This document shows, piece by piece, positions 46,918 through 56,459 of a stretch of 64,000 nt of DNA (position 1 is its first letter; each line of letters begins with the position of its first letter). The translations under genes and the position numbers were made by a program. A model generated the notes under the pieces. The model did not search any database, was not told the origin of the DNA, and saw nothing but the letters and a program-made list of their open reading frames with translations. Origin of the DNA: an uncultured Duncaniella sp. (GTDB taxonomy: Bacteria; Bacteroidota; Bacteroidia; Bacteroidales; Muribaculaceae); NCBI RefSeq assembly GCF_910578445.1, contig NZ_CAJTQC010000005.1:1642-65641 (forward strand), read 5' to 3'.

Positions 46918-48204
46918 ATGAAAAAAATTATCATTTCACATGCTTTTTTGGCCGTATGCAGCATCATGATGGCACAAGAATCACCTTATAATGCCATTGT
47001 GGCCGCTGACGGCAGTGGCGATTACAAAACTATCAATGAGGCCATTTCCGCAGCGCCTGAAGGACGAACAGCCCCGTGGCTGATACTCGTCAAGAAAGGT
47101 GACTACCGCGAACATGTCGTTGTCCCTGAATCAAAACCATTCATCCACCTCATCGGTCAGGATAAGGACAACACCGCCATCCGCCTGAACCTCAACGTAG
47201 GCGGCGCGCCAAACGGAACGGAGAAACCCGGCAAGACCGCCTACTGGAATCATTCGGTCCATAATCCAGCCTCTCCTGTACATGGTTTCGATGGTGAAGT
47301 GGTGCTCGTCAACGCACCACATTTCTACACCGAGGGCATATCCTATATCAACGACTGGGGCACGGAATCGTCAAACGGTCCGCAGGCTCTTGCAATATAT
47401 AGCAACGCCGACTGCGGAGCTTTCAACGACTGTAGTTTCCGCTCCTTTCAGGACACATGGCGCACTGTGAAGAGCGATTCAGGCCGACACTACATCAAGG
47501 ATTGCTACATCGAGGGTGCTGTCGACTACTTCTATGGCGGTGGCGATGTTCTGGCTGAAAACTGCACGTTCTACAACGTGCGCAGCGGTTCGGTAATCGT
47601 CGCTCCGAGCCACGATAATCCTAAATATGGCTACGCATTCATCAACTGCACCGTCGACGGCAACGCCGAAGCGGCCGACGGCAAGCAAAAACTTGGACGA
47701 CCGTGGAAAGGAAGTCCACGCACGGTCTACATCAACACCACCATGCGCATCCCAATCGCCGAGGAAGGCTGGTCAGACATGGCCACCGTCCCGGCACTCT
47801 TTGCCGAATACGGCAGCCGTGATGCCAACGGCAATCCCATAGACCTCAGCAAACGAAAAACTTACTATAAATATCGCAAACGCGAGGGCGGTGGCTCATG
47901 TCCGGCCACAATCACGAGAGAGGAAGCGGAAAAATATAACTACGAAAACATGATTTCGTCGCGCGACGGATGGAATCCGCGCGAAATCATGGTCAAACTC
48001 CCTGCGCCGAAGAATCTGGCATACGCTGACGGCAAGTTCTCATGGCAACCAGTCGACGGGGCTGCCGGTTACATCGTCTACGACGGTGATGAAATCATAG
48101 CGACGACCACGGCCACTTCATTCATCCGTCCCGAAATCGCCACGGCTCTTAAAGTCCGTGCCGTCAACAGCTACGGAGCTAAAGGCAAACTTGGAGTGCT
48201 GTAA
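46918..48204 (+). CDS. Pectin methylesterase (CE8 pectinesterase)
   Basis: A 428-residue exported right-handed beta-helix esterase that removes methyl ester groups from homogalacturonan. After the signal peptide (MKKIIISHAFLAVCSIMMAQ) the AADGSGDYKTINEAISAAPEG start is typical. Catalytic residues are seen: PQALAIY, Asp179 in SFQDTW, the nucleophile Asp203 in GAVDYFYGGG, and Arg-Pro-Trp in KLGRPWKG. The last ~80 residues (APKNLAYADGKFSWQPVDGAAGYIVYDG) form a fibronectin III-like domain. Start chosen at 46918 because it gives the signal peptide and avoids the terminator. It suggests pectin among this locus's substrates; the product is methanol plus pectate. Confidence 0.92.
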   Translation: MKKIIISHAFLAVCSIMMAQESPYNAIVAADGSGDYKTINEAISAAPEGRTAPWLILVKKGDYREHVVVPESKPFIHLIGQDKDNTAIRLNLNVGGAPNGTEKPGKTAYWNHSVHNPASPVHGFDGEVVLVNAPHFYTEGISYINDWGTESSNGPQALAIYSNADCGAFNDCSFRSFQDTWRTVKSDSGRHYIKDCYIEGAVDYFYGGGDVLAENCTFYNVRSGSVIVAPSHDNPKYGYAFINCTVDGNAEAADGKQKLGRPWKGSPRTVYINTTMRIPIAEEGWSDMATVPALFAEYGSRDANGNPIDLSKRKTYYKYRKREGGGSCPATITREEAEKYNYENMISSRDGWNPREIMVKLPAPKNLAYADGKFSWQPVDGAAGYIVYDGDEIIATTTATSFIRPEIATALKVRAVNSYGAKGKLGVL

Positions 48205-48260
48205 GAAAACAAAAAATCATAACGAAAATCAACCAATCCAATCATACTTGATGCTATATG

Positions 48261-48297
48261 TCAGAATCCGAGTACTAAAAAGGTATTCGGATTCTGA
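48261..48297 (+). terminator. Hairpin after the pectinesterase gene
   Basis: TCAGAATCCGAGTAC (48261-48275) pairs with GTATTCGGATTCTGA (48283-48297) over 15 bp with one G-T pair and a 7-nt loop, followed by TTTATATT. The stem overlaps the -33 element of the next promoter. Confidence 0.7.
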
Positions 48298-48316
48298 TTT
48301 ATATTGTCTATCTTTG
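48286..48316 (+). promoter_or_regulatory. Promoter of the second TlpA-like gene
   Basis: TTCG (48286-48289), a 19-nt spacer and TATCTTTG (48309-48316) fit TTTG-N19-TAnnTTTG with one mismatch. The leader would be ~50 nt. Confidence 0.55.
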
Positions 48317-48371
48317 CACTCCGGCTCATTAACCTAAATTCATCAATCAATTATCACACCTTCTTTATTAC

Positions 48372-50561
48372 ATGAAAAATTTCATACTCTCCTTACTGGC
48401 TGTAGCGGCTTCACTTCCGATAGCTGCAGAGAGACACGTCAATCCTGATTATTCATTCCGCACTACGGCCGTAATCAGACCGACCTGTGTCGAACGCACC
48501 GAAGATGCAACCAAAATCAGTTTTCACGCCACATTCCGTCCCCACAACTGGATAAGAGTCGACAGCACTGCCGTCATAATTGACACGAAGTCAGGCGTCC
48601 GCTATACTCCAGTCAGCGCTACCGGACTCACACTCAGCAAGAAATTCCGTATGCCTGACACCGGAGAGGCTGACTTCACCATAAATTTCCCACCTATGCC
48701 TGAAGGGACTGATGAAGTGAACTTCGACGACGGCTCATGGAAAATATTCGGCCTGCGACTCGACGGCAAGAAAGCCGCCAAGACAGAGAGCATTGATTTT
48801 GACAGATGGGAGGCCGAACACCATGTCACATATCCGGGCGAACCGTCAGAATTTTTCAAGAAAGCTGATGCCACTATTACCGGTGTCATCAACGGCTACA
48901 ACCGACAGCTGGGTTTTGACAATGCATTGGTCTACTATACTAACTCGATCTCCGGCGAGAGCACTCCCAAACAGATTGAAATCGGGCCTGACGGTGAGTT
49001 TTCAATATCTCTCCCAATCGTCTCTCCCGGCTATTTTTCAATCTCGAAACTCGGCGAATCATGGCTACAATTATATGCCGAACCGGGCCGCACACTTGAG
49101 CTGGCTATAGACTGGGAGCTACTGTTGCAAGACAATCTTGACAAACGTATGGGCAAAAACGTAAACAGAGCCCTACATTTCGGAGGCGAACTCGGCGACA
49201 TCAACCGTGAACTTGTAGGATGCCCTGAACCTGAATATCTGAACATTTTTAAGTTGTCGCACGACATTGTTCCCTCAGAATTCATAAAACGGCTGAATGA
49301 GCGCGATGCCACCTATCGAGCCAATATCGAGGCATATATAAAATCGTCAGCTCTTAATCCTGTCACCATAAAACTGCTAAGTGCAAATGAGAAAGGAAAG
49401 TCTGCCTACGATCTACTCGACTATGCAATGTATTATAGGGATCATGCCCGTACTGATTCTACCGCACCATCGCTGAAAGAACCTATCGGACTCGACTATT
49501 TCAACACCATCAAAGAAATCTTAACTGAAAACGACAAATGGTTTATCGCAGGGGAATCAACAGGAAACCTCTATAACCGACTGGCTTTCTGCGAACTTCC
49601 AAGGCTGATAGGAGCTGAATCATTATATTCGGTCTACATTCCCGACACAGGCATCGGTTTCCTAAAAAATTTAGGTGCGAAACTTACAAAAGAAGAGGAA
49701 GAAACAGAAACATGGATTGAAAAAAACATCGGCACTACGCTTCAGGTCAATCTTAAAGAGATGGATGAAATCTATGACCGCCTGTCGCTCGCAAACAGAA
49801 TAGCAGAGCGCTGCGGGATGCAAGAAAAATACAGCGAATACATCCAACAGTCATTGCAGAAAGGCAATAGTCAGGATTATGAAATAAATGACAAGATACT
49901 GAACGCCGACCGACAAGCACAGGCCATGAAGGTGTTTGCCTCAACCGAAACCACACCATTGCTCTGGCAGTTGACACAGGCTGCCACATTTTGCAGCTAC
50001 GGTAGCCTCAATCCGACAAATCACACAAAGGACAAAGTGACAAAAGTCCTTGAGGAAACTGTAGCCAGAGGGGTGTTCACAGAACCGTTTTTAAAGTCCG
50101 AACTCAATAATTTCTATACCGAAGCCTATAATTCACAGCAATATTATCTGCCTGATGACAAACGCGGAGAAGTGATGCGCAACCTCATCGCTCCTCATTC
50201 CGGCAAAATACTGCTTGTCGATTTCTGGAGCACCGGATGTGGCCCTTGCCGAGCAAACATAGAGCGTAGTGCCTCCCTACGCGAACGTAACCGGCAGCAT
50301 CCCGACTTCAAAATGATATTCATAACAGGCGATGATGAGTCACCTGAGGATGCCTACAGAAAATACGTAGAGAAAAATCTCGCAGACGAGACATGCCACC
50401 GTATTCCACAGTCAGACTATAACCGCTTGCGCGATTTGTTCAAATTCAACGGAATACCGCGCTACATACTGATTGACCGAGACGGTAAAATCCTCAACGA
50501 TAATTTCAATCTATATTCGCTATCTAAAACACTCTCGGATTATGGTGTAACATTAATGTAG
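48372..50561 (+). CDS. Large TlpA-family thioredoxin-like protein
   Basis: A 729-residue exported protein with a signal peptide (to about residue 19), an N-terminal beta-rich domain (~20-150, HFxPHNWIRVDSTAVI type), a DUF4369-like segment (~165-260), a long helical region (~270-580) and a C-terminal thioredoxin domain (~585-729). That domain has STGCGPCRANIERS (Cys623-x-x-Cys626) and the cis-Pro loop NGIPRYILIDRDG. This architecture is common in Bacteroidota and is usually annotated as a TlpA-like or AhpC/TSA family protein of the cell envelope; the natural partner is not known. It has its own promoter and terminator, so it is a separate unit from the SusC/D 4 operon. Confidence 0.85.
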   Translation: MKNFILSLLAVAASLPIAAERHVNPDYSFRTTAVIRPTCVERTEDATKISFHATFRPHNWIRVDSTAVIIDTKSGVRYTPVSATGLTLSKKFRMPDTGEADFTINFPPMPEGTDEVNFDDGSWKIFGLRLDGKKAAKTESIDFDRWEAEHHVTYPGEPSEFFKKADATITGVINGYNRQLGFDNALVYYTNSISGESTPKQIEIGPDGEFSISLPIVSPGYFSISKLGESWLQLYAEPGRTLELAIDWELLLQDNLDKRMGKNVNRALHFGGELGDINRELVGCPEPEYLNIFKLSHDIVPSEFIKRLNERDATYRANIEAYIKSSALNPVTIKLLSANEKGKSAYDLLDYAMYYRDHARTDSTAPSLKEPIGLDYFNTIKEILTENDKWFIAGESTGNLYNRLAFCELPRLIGAESLYSVYIPDTGIGFLKNLGAKLTKEEEETETWIEKNIGTTLQVNLKEMDEIYDRLSLANRIAERCGMQEKYSEYIQQSLQKGNSQDYEINDKILNADRQAQAMKVFASTETTPLLWQLTQAATFCSYGSLNPTNHTKDKVTKVLEETVARGVFTEPFLKSELNNFYTEAYNSQQYYLPDDKRGEVMRNLIAPHSGKILLVDFWSTGCGPCRANIERSASLRERNRQHPDFKMIFITGDDESPEDAYRKYVEKNLADETCHRIPQSDYNRLRDLFKFNGIPRYILIDRDGKILNDNFNLYSLSKTLSDYGVTLM

Positions 50562-50574
50562 ATTTTTTCTAATA

Positions 50575-50622
50575 ATAGCCTGAGGCATGTCCGGATAGAT
50601 TTTCCGACATGCCTCAGGCTAT
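50575..50622. terminator. 17-bp bidirectional terminator
   Basis: ATAGCCTGAGGCATGTC (50575-50591) is perfectly complementary to 50606-50622 across a 14-nt loop, preceded by GATTTTTTCTAATA. It separates the convergent TlpA-like (plus) and CNNM-type (minus) genes. Confidence 0.8.
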
Positions 50623-50674
50623 TTACATACATTTATTATTCTACGGCCTAATCATGATAAGGCCGGCTCGAAGC

Positions 50675-51961
50675 TTAAGCATCATCCTCTTTAGTAAGGA
50701 AAGAGACTGCGATTTTGTCTATGCGTGCCCTATCCATATCGGCAACCTCGAAGCGGAAACAGTTCCAGTCGAATATGTCGCCCTCAGAGGGTACGCGTTT
50801 GAGATTTTCGATAATAAGCCCCGCAAGAGTGGTATATGACGCAGGCTGATAGAGATCTTCGCGGTCAAAAAATGAAAGAAAATCATAAACTGAACATTGT
50901 CCGTCGACCAGCCATTCATCCTTGTCCTGCCGCTTGATGATGACCGGACCGTCCATCCCCTCAGGAGTGCAACCCACAAGGCCGTCGAGAATGTCGCCAA
51001 GTGTGACAACGCCCTGAAAACAGCCATATTCGTCATAGACGAGTGCAAGATGCTCGCGTGTGCTCTTGAAGGTATCGAGCGCATCGTAGACTGTCATACT
51101 CTCAGGAATCGAAAGTCCCGACGATAACTGCCGAGCTATATTGAAATCAGGCTGTCCGAGCGTGAGAATCAGCTGTTTGAGCGAAACCACTCCACAGATT
51201 TCCTCCCTGTCGTCGTCAAACACCGGATAGGTCGAATGAAGCTCGTCGGCAAGCACCTTGCGGATTTTTTCTTCATCCATTCCGACCGTCAGGCATGCCA
51301 CATCCTTACGGCTTGTCATTATGGCTTCAATCCTGCAATCGCCGAGCACGAGCGCACGTTCCATGATGTCCTGCTCGACCTCGCGAACCTCGCCCGACTC
51401 CGTGCCTTCCTGAATAAGCGACTTGATTTCCTCCTCGGTCACTTTCGACGAATTCTCGCCCAGACGAAGAAGTTTTACTATCCCGGCAGTAGAAACCGAA
51501 AGCAGCCACACGACGGGATAAGTGATAATTGAGAGCATTTTCATCGGTCCGGCCACGATTTTCGCTATCGTATCGGCACGTCCGAGTCCAATGCGTTTGG
51601 GGACAAGCTCACCCACGACAATCGACAGATAGGTCACTACTGAAACTATCACTATTTTCGACAGCGTCAGCGCAAGCCTCGGTGCGACTCCCGCCCCGGC
51701 AAGCCAGTCGGCAACCTGAGTCGCGATGGTCGCTCCTGAAAACATACCGGTCAGGATTCCTATCAGGGTTATGCCTATCTGGACTGTCGACAGAAAGCGG
51801 TCGGGTTCGCCAGCAAGTTGCAAGGCTGTGGCCGCATTGCGGTTACCGTTGCGGGCATCCGATGTGAGTTTTGATTTACGCGCTGAAATCAAGGCAACTT
51901 CCGACATTGAGAATATGCCGTTTAGAAGAATGAGTGCGATAATTATTATAAGATCGTCCAT
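50675..51961 (-). CDS. CNNM/HlyC-CorC-family membrane protein
   Basis: A 428-residue inner-membrane protein with three parts: an N-terminal DUF21/CNNM transmembrane domain (~1-190, starting MDDLIIIIALILLNGIFSMSEVAL and including LVPKRIGLGRAD), a tandem CBS pair (~205-330, MTSRKDVACLTV and LVYDEYGCFQGVVTLGDILD), and a C-terminal CorC_HlyC domain (~345-425, WLVDGQCSVYDFLSFF, TLAGLIIENLKRVPSEGDIFDWNCFRFEV). Homologues are linked to magnesium or cobalt efflux and resistance; the old label hemolysin is not informative. It is a single-gene unit. Confidence 0.92.
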   Translation of the reverse strand: MDDLIIIIALILLNGIFSMSEVALISARKSKLTSDARNGNRNAATALQLAGEPDRFLSTVQIGITLIGILTGMFSGATIATQVADWLAGAGVAPRLALTLSKIVIVSVVTYLSIVVGELVPKRIGLGRADTIAKIVAGPMKMLSIITYPVVWLLSVSTAGIVKLLRLGENSSKVTEEEIKSLIQEGTESGEVREVEQDIMERALVLGDCRIEAIMTSRKDVACLTVGMDEEKIRKVLADELHSTYPVFDDDREEICGVVSLKQLILTLGQPDFNIARQLSSGLSIPESMTVYDALDTFKSTREHLALVYDEYGCFQGVVTLGDILDGLVGCTPEGMDGPVIIKRQDKDEWLVDGQCSVYDFLSFFDREDLYQPASYTTLAGLIIENLKRVPSEGDIFDWNCFRFEVADMDRARIDKIAVSFLTKEDDA

Positions 51962-52073
51962 GCAGTATCAGGAAAAACATAAATTTGTTTATTTGATAAC
52001 AATATTTAGCCTTTGTTTGTTTTCATTGAGGCTCTGAAGCTCTCCAACCGGCCATGATATTCACGACGAATCT

Positions 52074-52135
52074 AAACGATATATGTACAGCATCCCTGAC
52101 GGATTACCGTCAGGGATGCTGTACATATATCGTTT
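52074..52135. terminator. 29-bp perfect terminator hairpin
   Basis: Arms 52074-52102 and 52107-52135 are perfectly complementary over 29 bp with a 4-nt ATTA loop, flanked by A3 and T5. It follows the symporter gene on the minus strand by 10 nt. This is the longest perfect stem in the window. Confidence 0.9.
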
Positions 52136-52144
52136 TTGATGAAA

Positions 52145-53632
52145 TTAATCAGCCTGTGCGACAGTAGCGGCGGAGTCTTTCTCCTTGTTCATGAACTGCA
52201 CGAGGATAAAACCGATGAAAAATATGAGCAAAGTGCTGATGACAATGCTTAGATTAATGTGTACAAACTGCGGAAGTCCCATCCAATCGGTCAGCTTGGT
52301 CTGCAAGGCGATAAGAATCAAGGATGCCACACCAACAATCACACCGGGCACTACATGCTGCTTTTTGGCCTTCGGGCAGAGATATGCCAGAAGGAACATG
52401 CCGAGGACACCGCCTGAACATACGCTGCTCAGTGCCCACCATGCGTCAAGCGCATTGTCGACAAGAAGGAAGCAGAGCGCAACTCCGATGCCGAGAACAC
52501 CGACAGCCACACTTGCAAGACGGAGCACGATGACCTTACGCTCGTCGCTCGCATTGGGGAACATGTGTGAGTAGAAATCTGTCAGGACAATTGTTCCGGA
52601 CGATGTGACACTTGTTGCCACCGTACTCATTCCGGCACAGAAAATCGAAGCAATCAGCAGACCGATAAGTCCAACCGGAAGTTCGTTGATTATAAAATAT
52701 GGGAACACATAGTCACTCTTGATACCTTCCGGAAGCGCACCGGGGTGAACCTGATAGAAGGCAAACAGACACGAACCGATGAGAAACAGGATGAGATTGA
52801 CGGGCAATGTGAGCAACGAACCCCAGAATGCGCTCTTCCTTGCCTCGCTAAGCGAGGGAGCGGCACAATAGCGCTGTGTGTAGCTCTGGTCAATGGCGAA
52901 GTTATTCAGATTGGTGAACATACCGTAGATCAGACACACCCAGAAGGTGCTCTCGACAAGGCTGTCGCCAAAGCTGCCGAGAGAAAACTTATTGTTCTCC
53001 ATGCAGATTTCCAAAGCCTGTCCCGGTCCTTCGGGCATACCTCTGAAAAGCATGACAAGACAGATGATAGCCCCGGCAATGAGAATAGCGCCCTGAAGGG
53101 CTTCAGTCCATATCACTGACTTCAGACCACCCTTCTGACTATAAAGTATGATACCGATACCTGTCACAGTCACCACAAGCGGGATGCTCCATCCCATAAG
53201 CACATTCATCGGGACGGCAAGCAGAAACAATATCGCCCCCGAACGGCACACCTGTGTGAAAAGATAAAACACTGACGCATATAGACGTGCCCAGCGGCCA
53301 AAGCGTTTTTCAAAGAAACTATATGCGCTGATACTTCCGAGAGAGCGATAAAACGGCACAAAGTAACGCATGGCCAGCAGGCCGGCAGGCAAAATTGAGA
53401 TTGTGAACACAAAGGCATTCCAATTTCCTGTAAACGCTGACGAACAGTATCCTAAAAATGAAATCGAGCTACAGAACGAAGCAAATATCGAGAGGCCGAC
53501 AACCCATCCGGGCACTTTGCCTCCACCACGGGTAAACTCATCGCTACTCTGTTTTTTACGTCCGAAAAGATAACCGAATAATATAGTTCCGACTGTAAAA
53601 ACAAGGAATACGACAAGGTCTATTATATTCAT
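52145..53632 (-). CDS. Sodium:solute symporter (SSS family)
   Basis: A 495-residue inner-membrane transporter with about 13 transmembrane helices of the SSS/SLC5 type. It shows the first-helix start (MNIIDLVVFLVFTVGTILFGYLFGRKK), the family core FARGGGKVPGWVVGLSIFASFCSSISFLG (first residue approximate), GLKSVIWTEALQGAILIAG and IASIFCAGMSTVATSVTSSGTI, which carries part of the sodium site. It is encoded 100 nt after the DHDPS-family aldolase gene, the arrangement seen for sialic-acid and sugar-acid uptake in Bacteroidota. The substrate is inferred only to be a sugar or sugar acid. Confidence 0.9.
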   Translation of the reverse strand: MNIIDLVVFLVFTVGTILFGYLFGRKKQSSDEFTRGGGKVPGWVVGLSIFASFCSSISFLGYCSSAFTGNWNAFVFTISILPAGLLAMRYFVPFYRSLGSISAYSFFEKRFGRWARLYASVFYLFTQVCRSGAILFLLAVPMNVLMGWSIPLVVTVTGIGIILYSQKGGLKSVIWTEALQGAILIAGAIICLVMLFRGMPEGPGQALEICMENNKFSLGSFGDSLVESTFWVCLIYGMFTNLNNFAIDQSYTQRYCAAPSLSEARKSAFWGSLLTLPVNLILFLIGSCLFAFYQVHPGALPEGIKSDYVFPYFIINELPVGLIGLLIASIFCAGMSTVATSVTSSGTIVLTDFYSHMFPNASDERKVIVLRLASVAVGVLGIGVALCFLLVDNALDAWWALSSVCSGGVLGMFLLAYLCPKAKKQHVVPGVIVGVASLILIALQTKLTDWMGLPQFVHINLSIVISTLLIFFIGFILVQFMNKEKDSAATVAQAD

Positions 53633-53732
53633 GATATGAGAGATAGGGGAATAGTAACTTTAGAGTAATATTTTTAAGAGAGAGAGGGGAATGAGTAATT
53701 ATATAGCTATTTTTCCAATAATAGAATTGAAA

Positions 53733-54671
53733 TCAAAGGATTATCTTGCCGTTTTCAATCGGGAGACGGTCGAGCGCTTCCTGAATCTTGCGACGTTCGG
53801 GCTCATTGAACTTGTGGAACGGAGCTGCCACAAAATCATCCTTGATGACACCGAGGAGCGAGCAGGCACACTTGAGACCCTTCAGGTAGCTTGAGCCGTG
53901 CTTGCCGACACTGTAGATTGATGTGCTGATTTGCATGATAATCTGCTGGAGTCGCCACACTTCTTTCACGTCACCGGCCTTGGCTGCGTTATACATGGCC
54001 ACATAGAGTTCGGGGAACATGTTCGCACCGCCGTTGATACCGCCGTTAGCGCCGAGAAGCACACATTCGCCGGTCACTTCCTCCGGGCCCATGAGAAGCG
54101 CGAAGTCGGGACGGTCCTTCATTGTGTACATCACCGACTGGAAATACGGGATATTTGCAGAGCTATCCTTGAAGCCGACCACCTTTTCGTTTTCAGCGAT
54201 ACGATGGATTGTTGCCGGTGAGAAGTTGACCTTCACATGGCTGGGCATATTGTAGAGGAAAAGAGGGAGCGGAAGCTGCGGGAGCATATCCTCATAGAAT
54301 TCTGCAAGCTCAGGCTGGCCTGTGGCGAAATAGTAGGGCGCAGCGCTCACGACAGCCGACGCGCCACAGTCGGCAGCAACCTTTGCGAGATTGACGCTTT
54401 CGACGATAGAAGTGTCGGTCACACACACCAACACCGGAAGACGTCCGGCATTTATGCGGCAGGTTTCTTTGATCATCTCTTTGCGGAGACGGTAGCTCAG
54501 ACTCTGTTCCTCACCTGTAGTACCGAGGATGAAGAGACCGTGGACACCACCTGCAATGAGATGTTCGATAAGATTTTCAAGACTTGCGACATCAAGAGTG
54601 TCGTTACCGAGAAGTGGAGTCACAAGGGGAGGAATGATTCCGCTAAGTGGAGATTTAAAGGTTGTATTCAT
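53733..54671 (-). CDS. DHDPS/NAL-family aldolase or dehydratase
   Basis: A 312-residue class I (Schiff-base) TIM-barrel protein of the dihydrodipicolinate synthase / N-acetylneuraminate lyase family. Lys168 in GFKDSS forms the Schiff base, Tyr140 in LYNMPSHV is the general acid/base, and LGTTGEEQSLS is the carboxylate-binding loop. It lacks clear markers of true DapA, and it lies in a carbohydrate locus, upstream of and close to a symporter gene. It is more likely a lyase for a 2-keto-3-deoxy sugar acid or sialic acid than lysine biosynthesis. A longer frame starts 19 codons upstream, but promoter position and homology support ATG at 54671. Confidence 0.87.
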   Translation of the reverse strand: MNTTFKSPLSGIIPPLVTPLLGNDTLDVASLENLIEHLIAGGVHGLFILGTTGEEQSLSYRLRKEMIKETCRINAGRLPVLVCVTDTSIVESVNLAKVAADCGASAVVSAAPYYFATGQPELAEFYEDMLPQLPLPLFLYNMPSHVKVNFSPATIHRIAENEKVVGFKDSSANIPYFQSVMYTMKDRPDFALLMGPEEVTGECVLLGANGGINGGANMFPELYVAMYNAAKAGDVKEVWRLQQIIMQISTSIYSVGKHGSSYLKGLKCACSLLGVIKDDFVAAPFHKFNEPERRKIQEALDRLPIENGKIIL

Positions 54672-54693
54672 TTGGATTGGTTTTATAGACATG

Positions 54694-54725
54694 CAAAAAT
54701 AATAAATTCCGATGGGCGATACAAA
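54694..54725 (-). promoter_or_regulatory. Promoter of the aldolase-symporter unit
   Basis: On the minus strand TTTG (54725-54722), a 20-nt spacer and TATTTTTG (54701-54694) match the Bacteroidota consensus. The ATG is ~16 nt downstream of the expected start site. Confidence 0.7.
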
Positions 54726-54779
54726 CATAAGTCAAATATTGTCGCGACCGACAGACTTATTGTATCATAGGTTGTGGTT

Positions 54780-56384
54780 TTAATGGCCGTTGAAGAACAT
54801 ATAAAGCCCTATCATAACGATTGCGAGGGCAAGCCATGCCATCTGTACGCTGAGCGACATCCTGCCTTTTATGACAGTCATCGGCGCACGCTCGACAGAG
54901 GCCTTGTCCATCATGCTGACAGCAATCATCGTTATAATCAGAACTACGAATATGATGAACGAAAGCATCATGAAGTGGACATGTTCGGTGGCGTTAGGGA
55001 TGACCCACAGATAGAGGACACCGCAACCGATGCTGAAAATCGTACCGAACGTCAGGACAATGTTTGCTGCAAGTGTCGTACAGCGTTTCCAGAACACACC
55101 CATTACAAAAACAGCCGCCATCGGAGGAGCGATGAAACTCAACACTGACTGGAACACATTGAAAAGGTCCATGCCTTTGATATTGTCAACGGCTATGGTG
55201 ATAAGAATCGAGACGAGAGCTCCGACGACAGTCACTATATGCCCTGTACGCACAATCTCAGCCTGCGAAGCGCCGGTGTTGATATTCTTGACATATATAT
55301 CCATCGTGAACACAGTGCTGAGGGCATTCAGCGCCGAACCGATTGTGCTTATGAGAGCGGCTGTCAGCACGGCTATCACAAGACCTACCATTCCGACAGG
55401 GAACAGGTTTGACACAAGCGTCATATAAGCATGGTCAGGCTCGATAACGGCATCGCCGAAAAAGCCTTTTTTCCACAATGCGAAGCAGACAACGCCGGGT
55501 ATGATATAGATGGCAACGTCGAGAATCTTCAGCCAGCCGGTGAAATTAGCTCCCTTCTGACCTTCATTGAGATCTCGCGCCGCAAGCACAGGCTGCACCA
55601 TTGACTGGTCAGTACACCAGAACCACAGACCTGAAATCGGATAGCCGAGCAGGATTGGCAGCCAAGGGAATTCCTTATGATCGTTGGGCTGGAAGAGATT
55701 CCAGTAGTGTGACGGGACTACGCTTGAATCGGCAAGGGTGTTGATACCGCCAACAACCGACTCGCCGCCGAGATGCCAGATGCCGACCACCGTCAGCGTC
55801 GCAGAGACAAAAATCAGCAGGACCATCTGATAGACATTCGTATAGGCTATAGCCCTCAGACCTCCGATAATCGTAAAGAAGGCCGAAATCGCAAGCAGAA
55901 TGAAGGCCGAGAACCACATCGGAATCCCGAATACCTGACGGATGATGATGCCACCGGCAAAAAGAGTCAGTGCGAGCCACGAAATCAACACTGTGACTAT
56001 CGTGTACCACGCAAGCATGTTGCGGGTCGATTCGCCGAAACGTTTCCCCATGAATTCGGGAAGAGTGGTTATCTTCTCGCCAAGATAGCGCGGAGCAAAC
56101 ACAAAGGCAAGAAGTGCTATAAACACGAAGGCATACCACGCATAGTTGCCTGACACGATGCCGGCTGCGAATCCGGCGCTCGCCGATGCGATTAGCATCG
56201 ACGGTCCGACATTCGTCCCCCACATGGAGAATCCGATATGATGCCATTTCAGAGAATTTCCGGCAAGAAACTTGTGTGCGCCTTTCTTGGTTTTCGAACT
56301 GGCCCAGAGGCCAATGGCCAACAACACCACAAAATAGGCGATGAGGACCACCCAGTCCATAGGCCGCATTGATAAATCGTTCAT
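54780..56384 (-). CDS. SGLT-type sodium/solute symporter
   Basis: A 534-residue inner-membrane transporter of the SSS family, closest in style to Bacteroidota SGLT-like sugar symporters. About 14 helices are visible. Core segments: MDWVVLIAYFVVLLAIGLWASSKTKKG, FLAGNSLKWHHIGFSMWGTNVGPSMLIASASAGFA, GGLRAIAYTNVYQMVLLIF and LISTIGSALNALSTVFTMDIYVK. It begins 75 nt after the corrinoid methyltransferase fusion gene and probably belongs to that operon. It would import the product of the extracellular enzymes, a sugar or methylated sugar; this is inference. Confidence 0.9.
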   Translation of the reverse strand: MNDLSMRPMDWVVLIAYFVVLLAIGLWASSKTKKGAHKFLAGNSLKWHHIGFSMWGTNVGPSMLIASASAGFAAGIVSGNYAWYAFVFIALLAFVFAPRYLGEKITTLPEFMGKRFGESTRNMLAWYTIVTVLISWLALTLFAGGIIIRQVFGIPMWFSAFILLAISAFFTIIGGLRAIAYTNVYQMVLLIFVSATLTVVGIWHLGGESVVGGINTLADSSVVPSHYWNLFQPNDHKEFPWLPILLGYPISGLWFWCTDQSMVQPVLAARDLNEGQKGANFTGWLKILDVAIYIIPGVVCFALWKKGFFGDAVIEPDHAYMTLVSNLFPVGMVGLVIAVLTAALISTIGSALNALSTVFTMDIYVKNINTGASQAEIVRTGHIVTVVGALVSILITIAVDNIKGMDLFNVFQSVLSFIAPPMAAVFVMGVFWKRCTTLAANIVLTFGTIFSIGCGVLYLWVIPNATEHVHFMMLSFIIFVVLIITMIAVSMMDKASVERAPMTVIKGRMSLSVQMAWLALAIVMIGLYMFFNGH

Positions 56385-56459
56385 TTTAATTTTATTAGAT
56401 TTAGGTAAATAAAGCTGTTACGTGAATTAGACAAGTCAACAATAAAGAGTGAGTCACAC

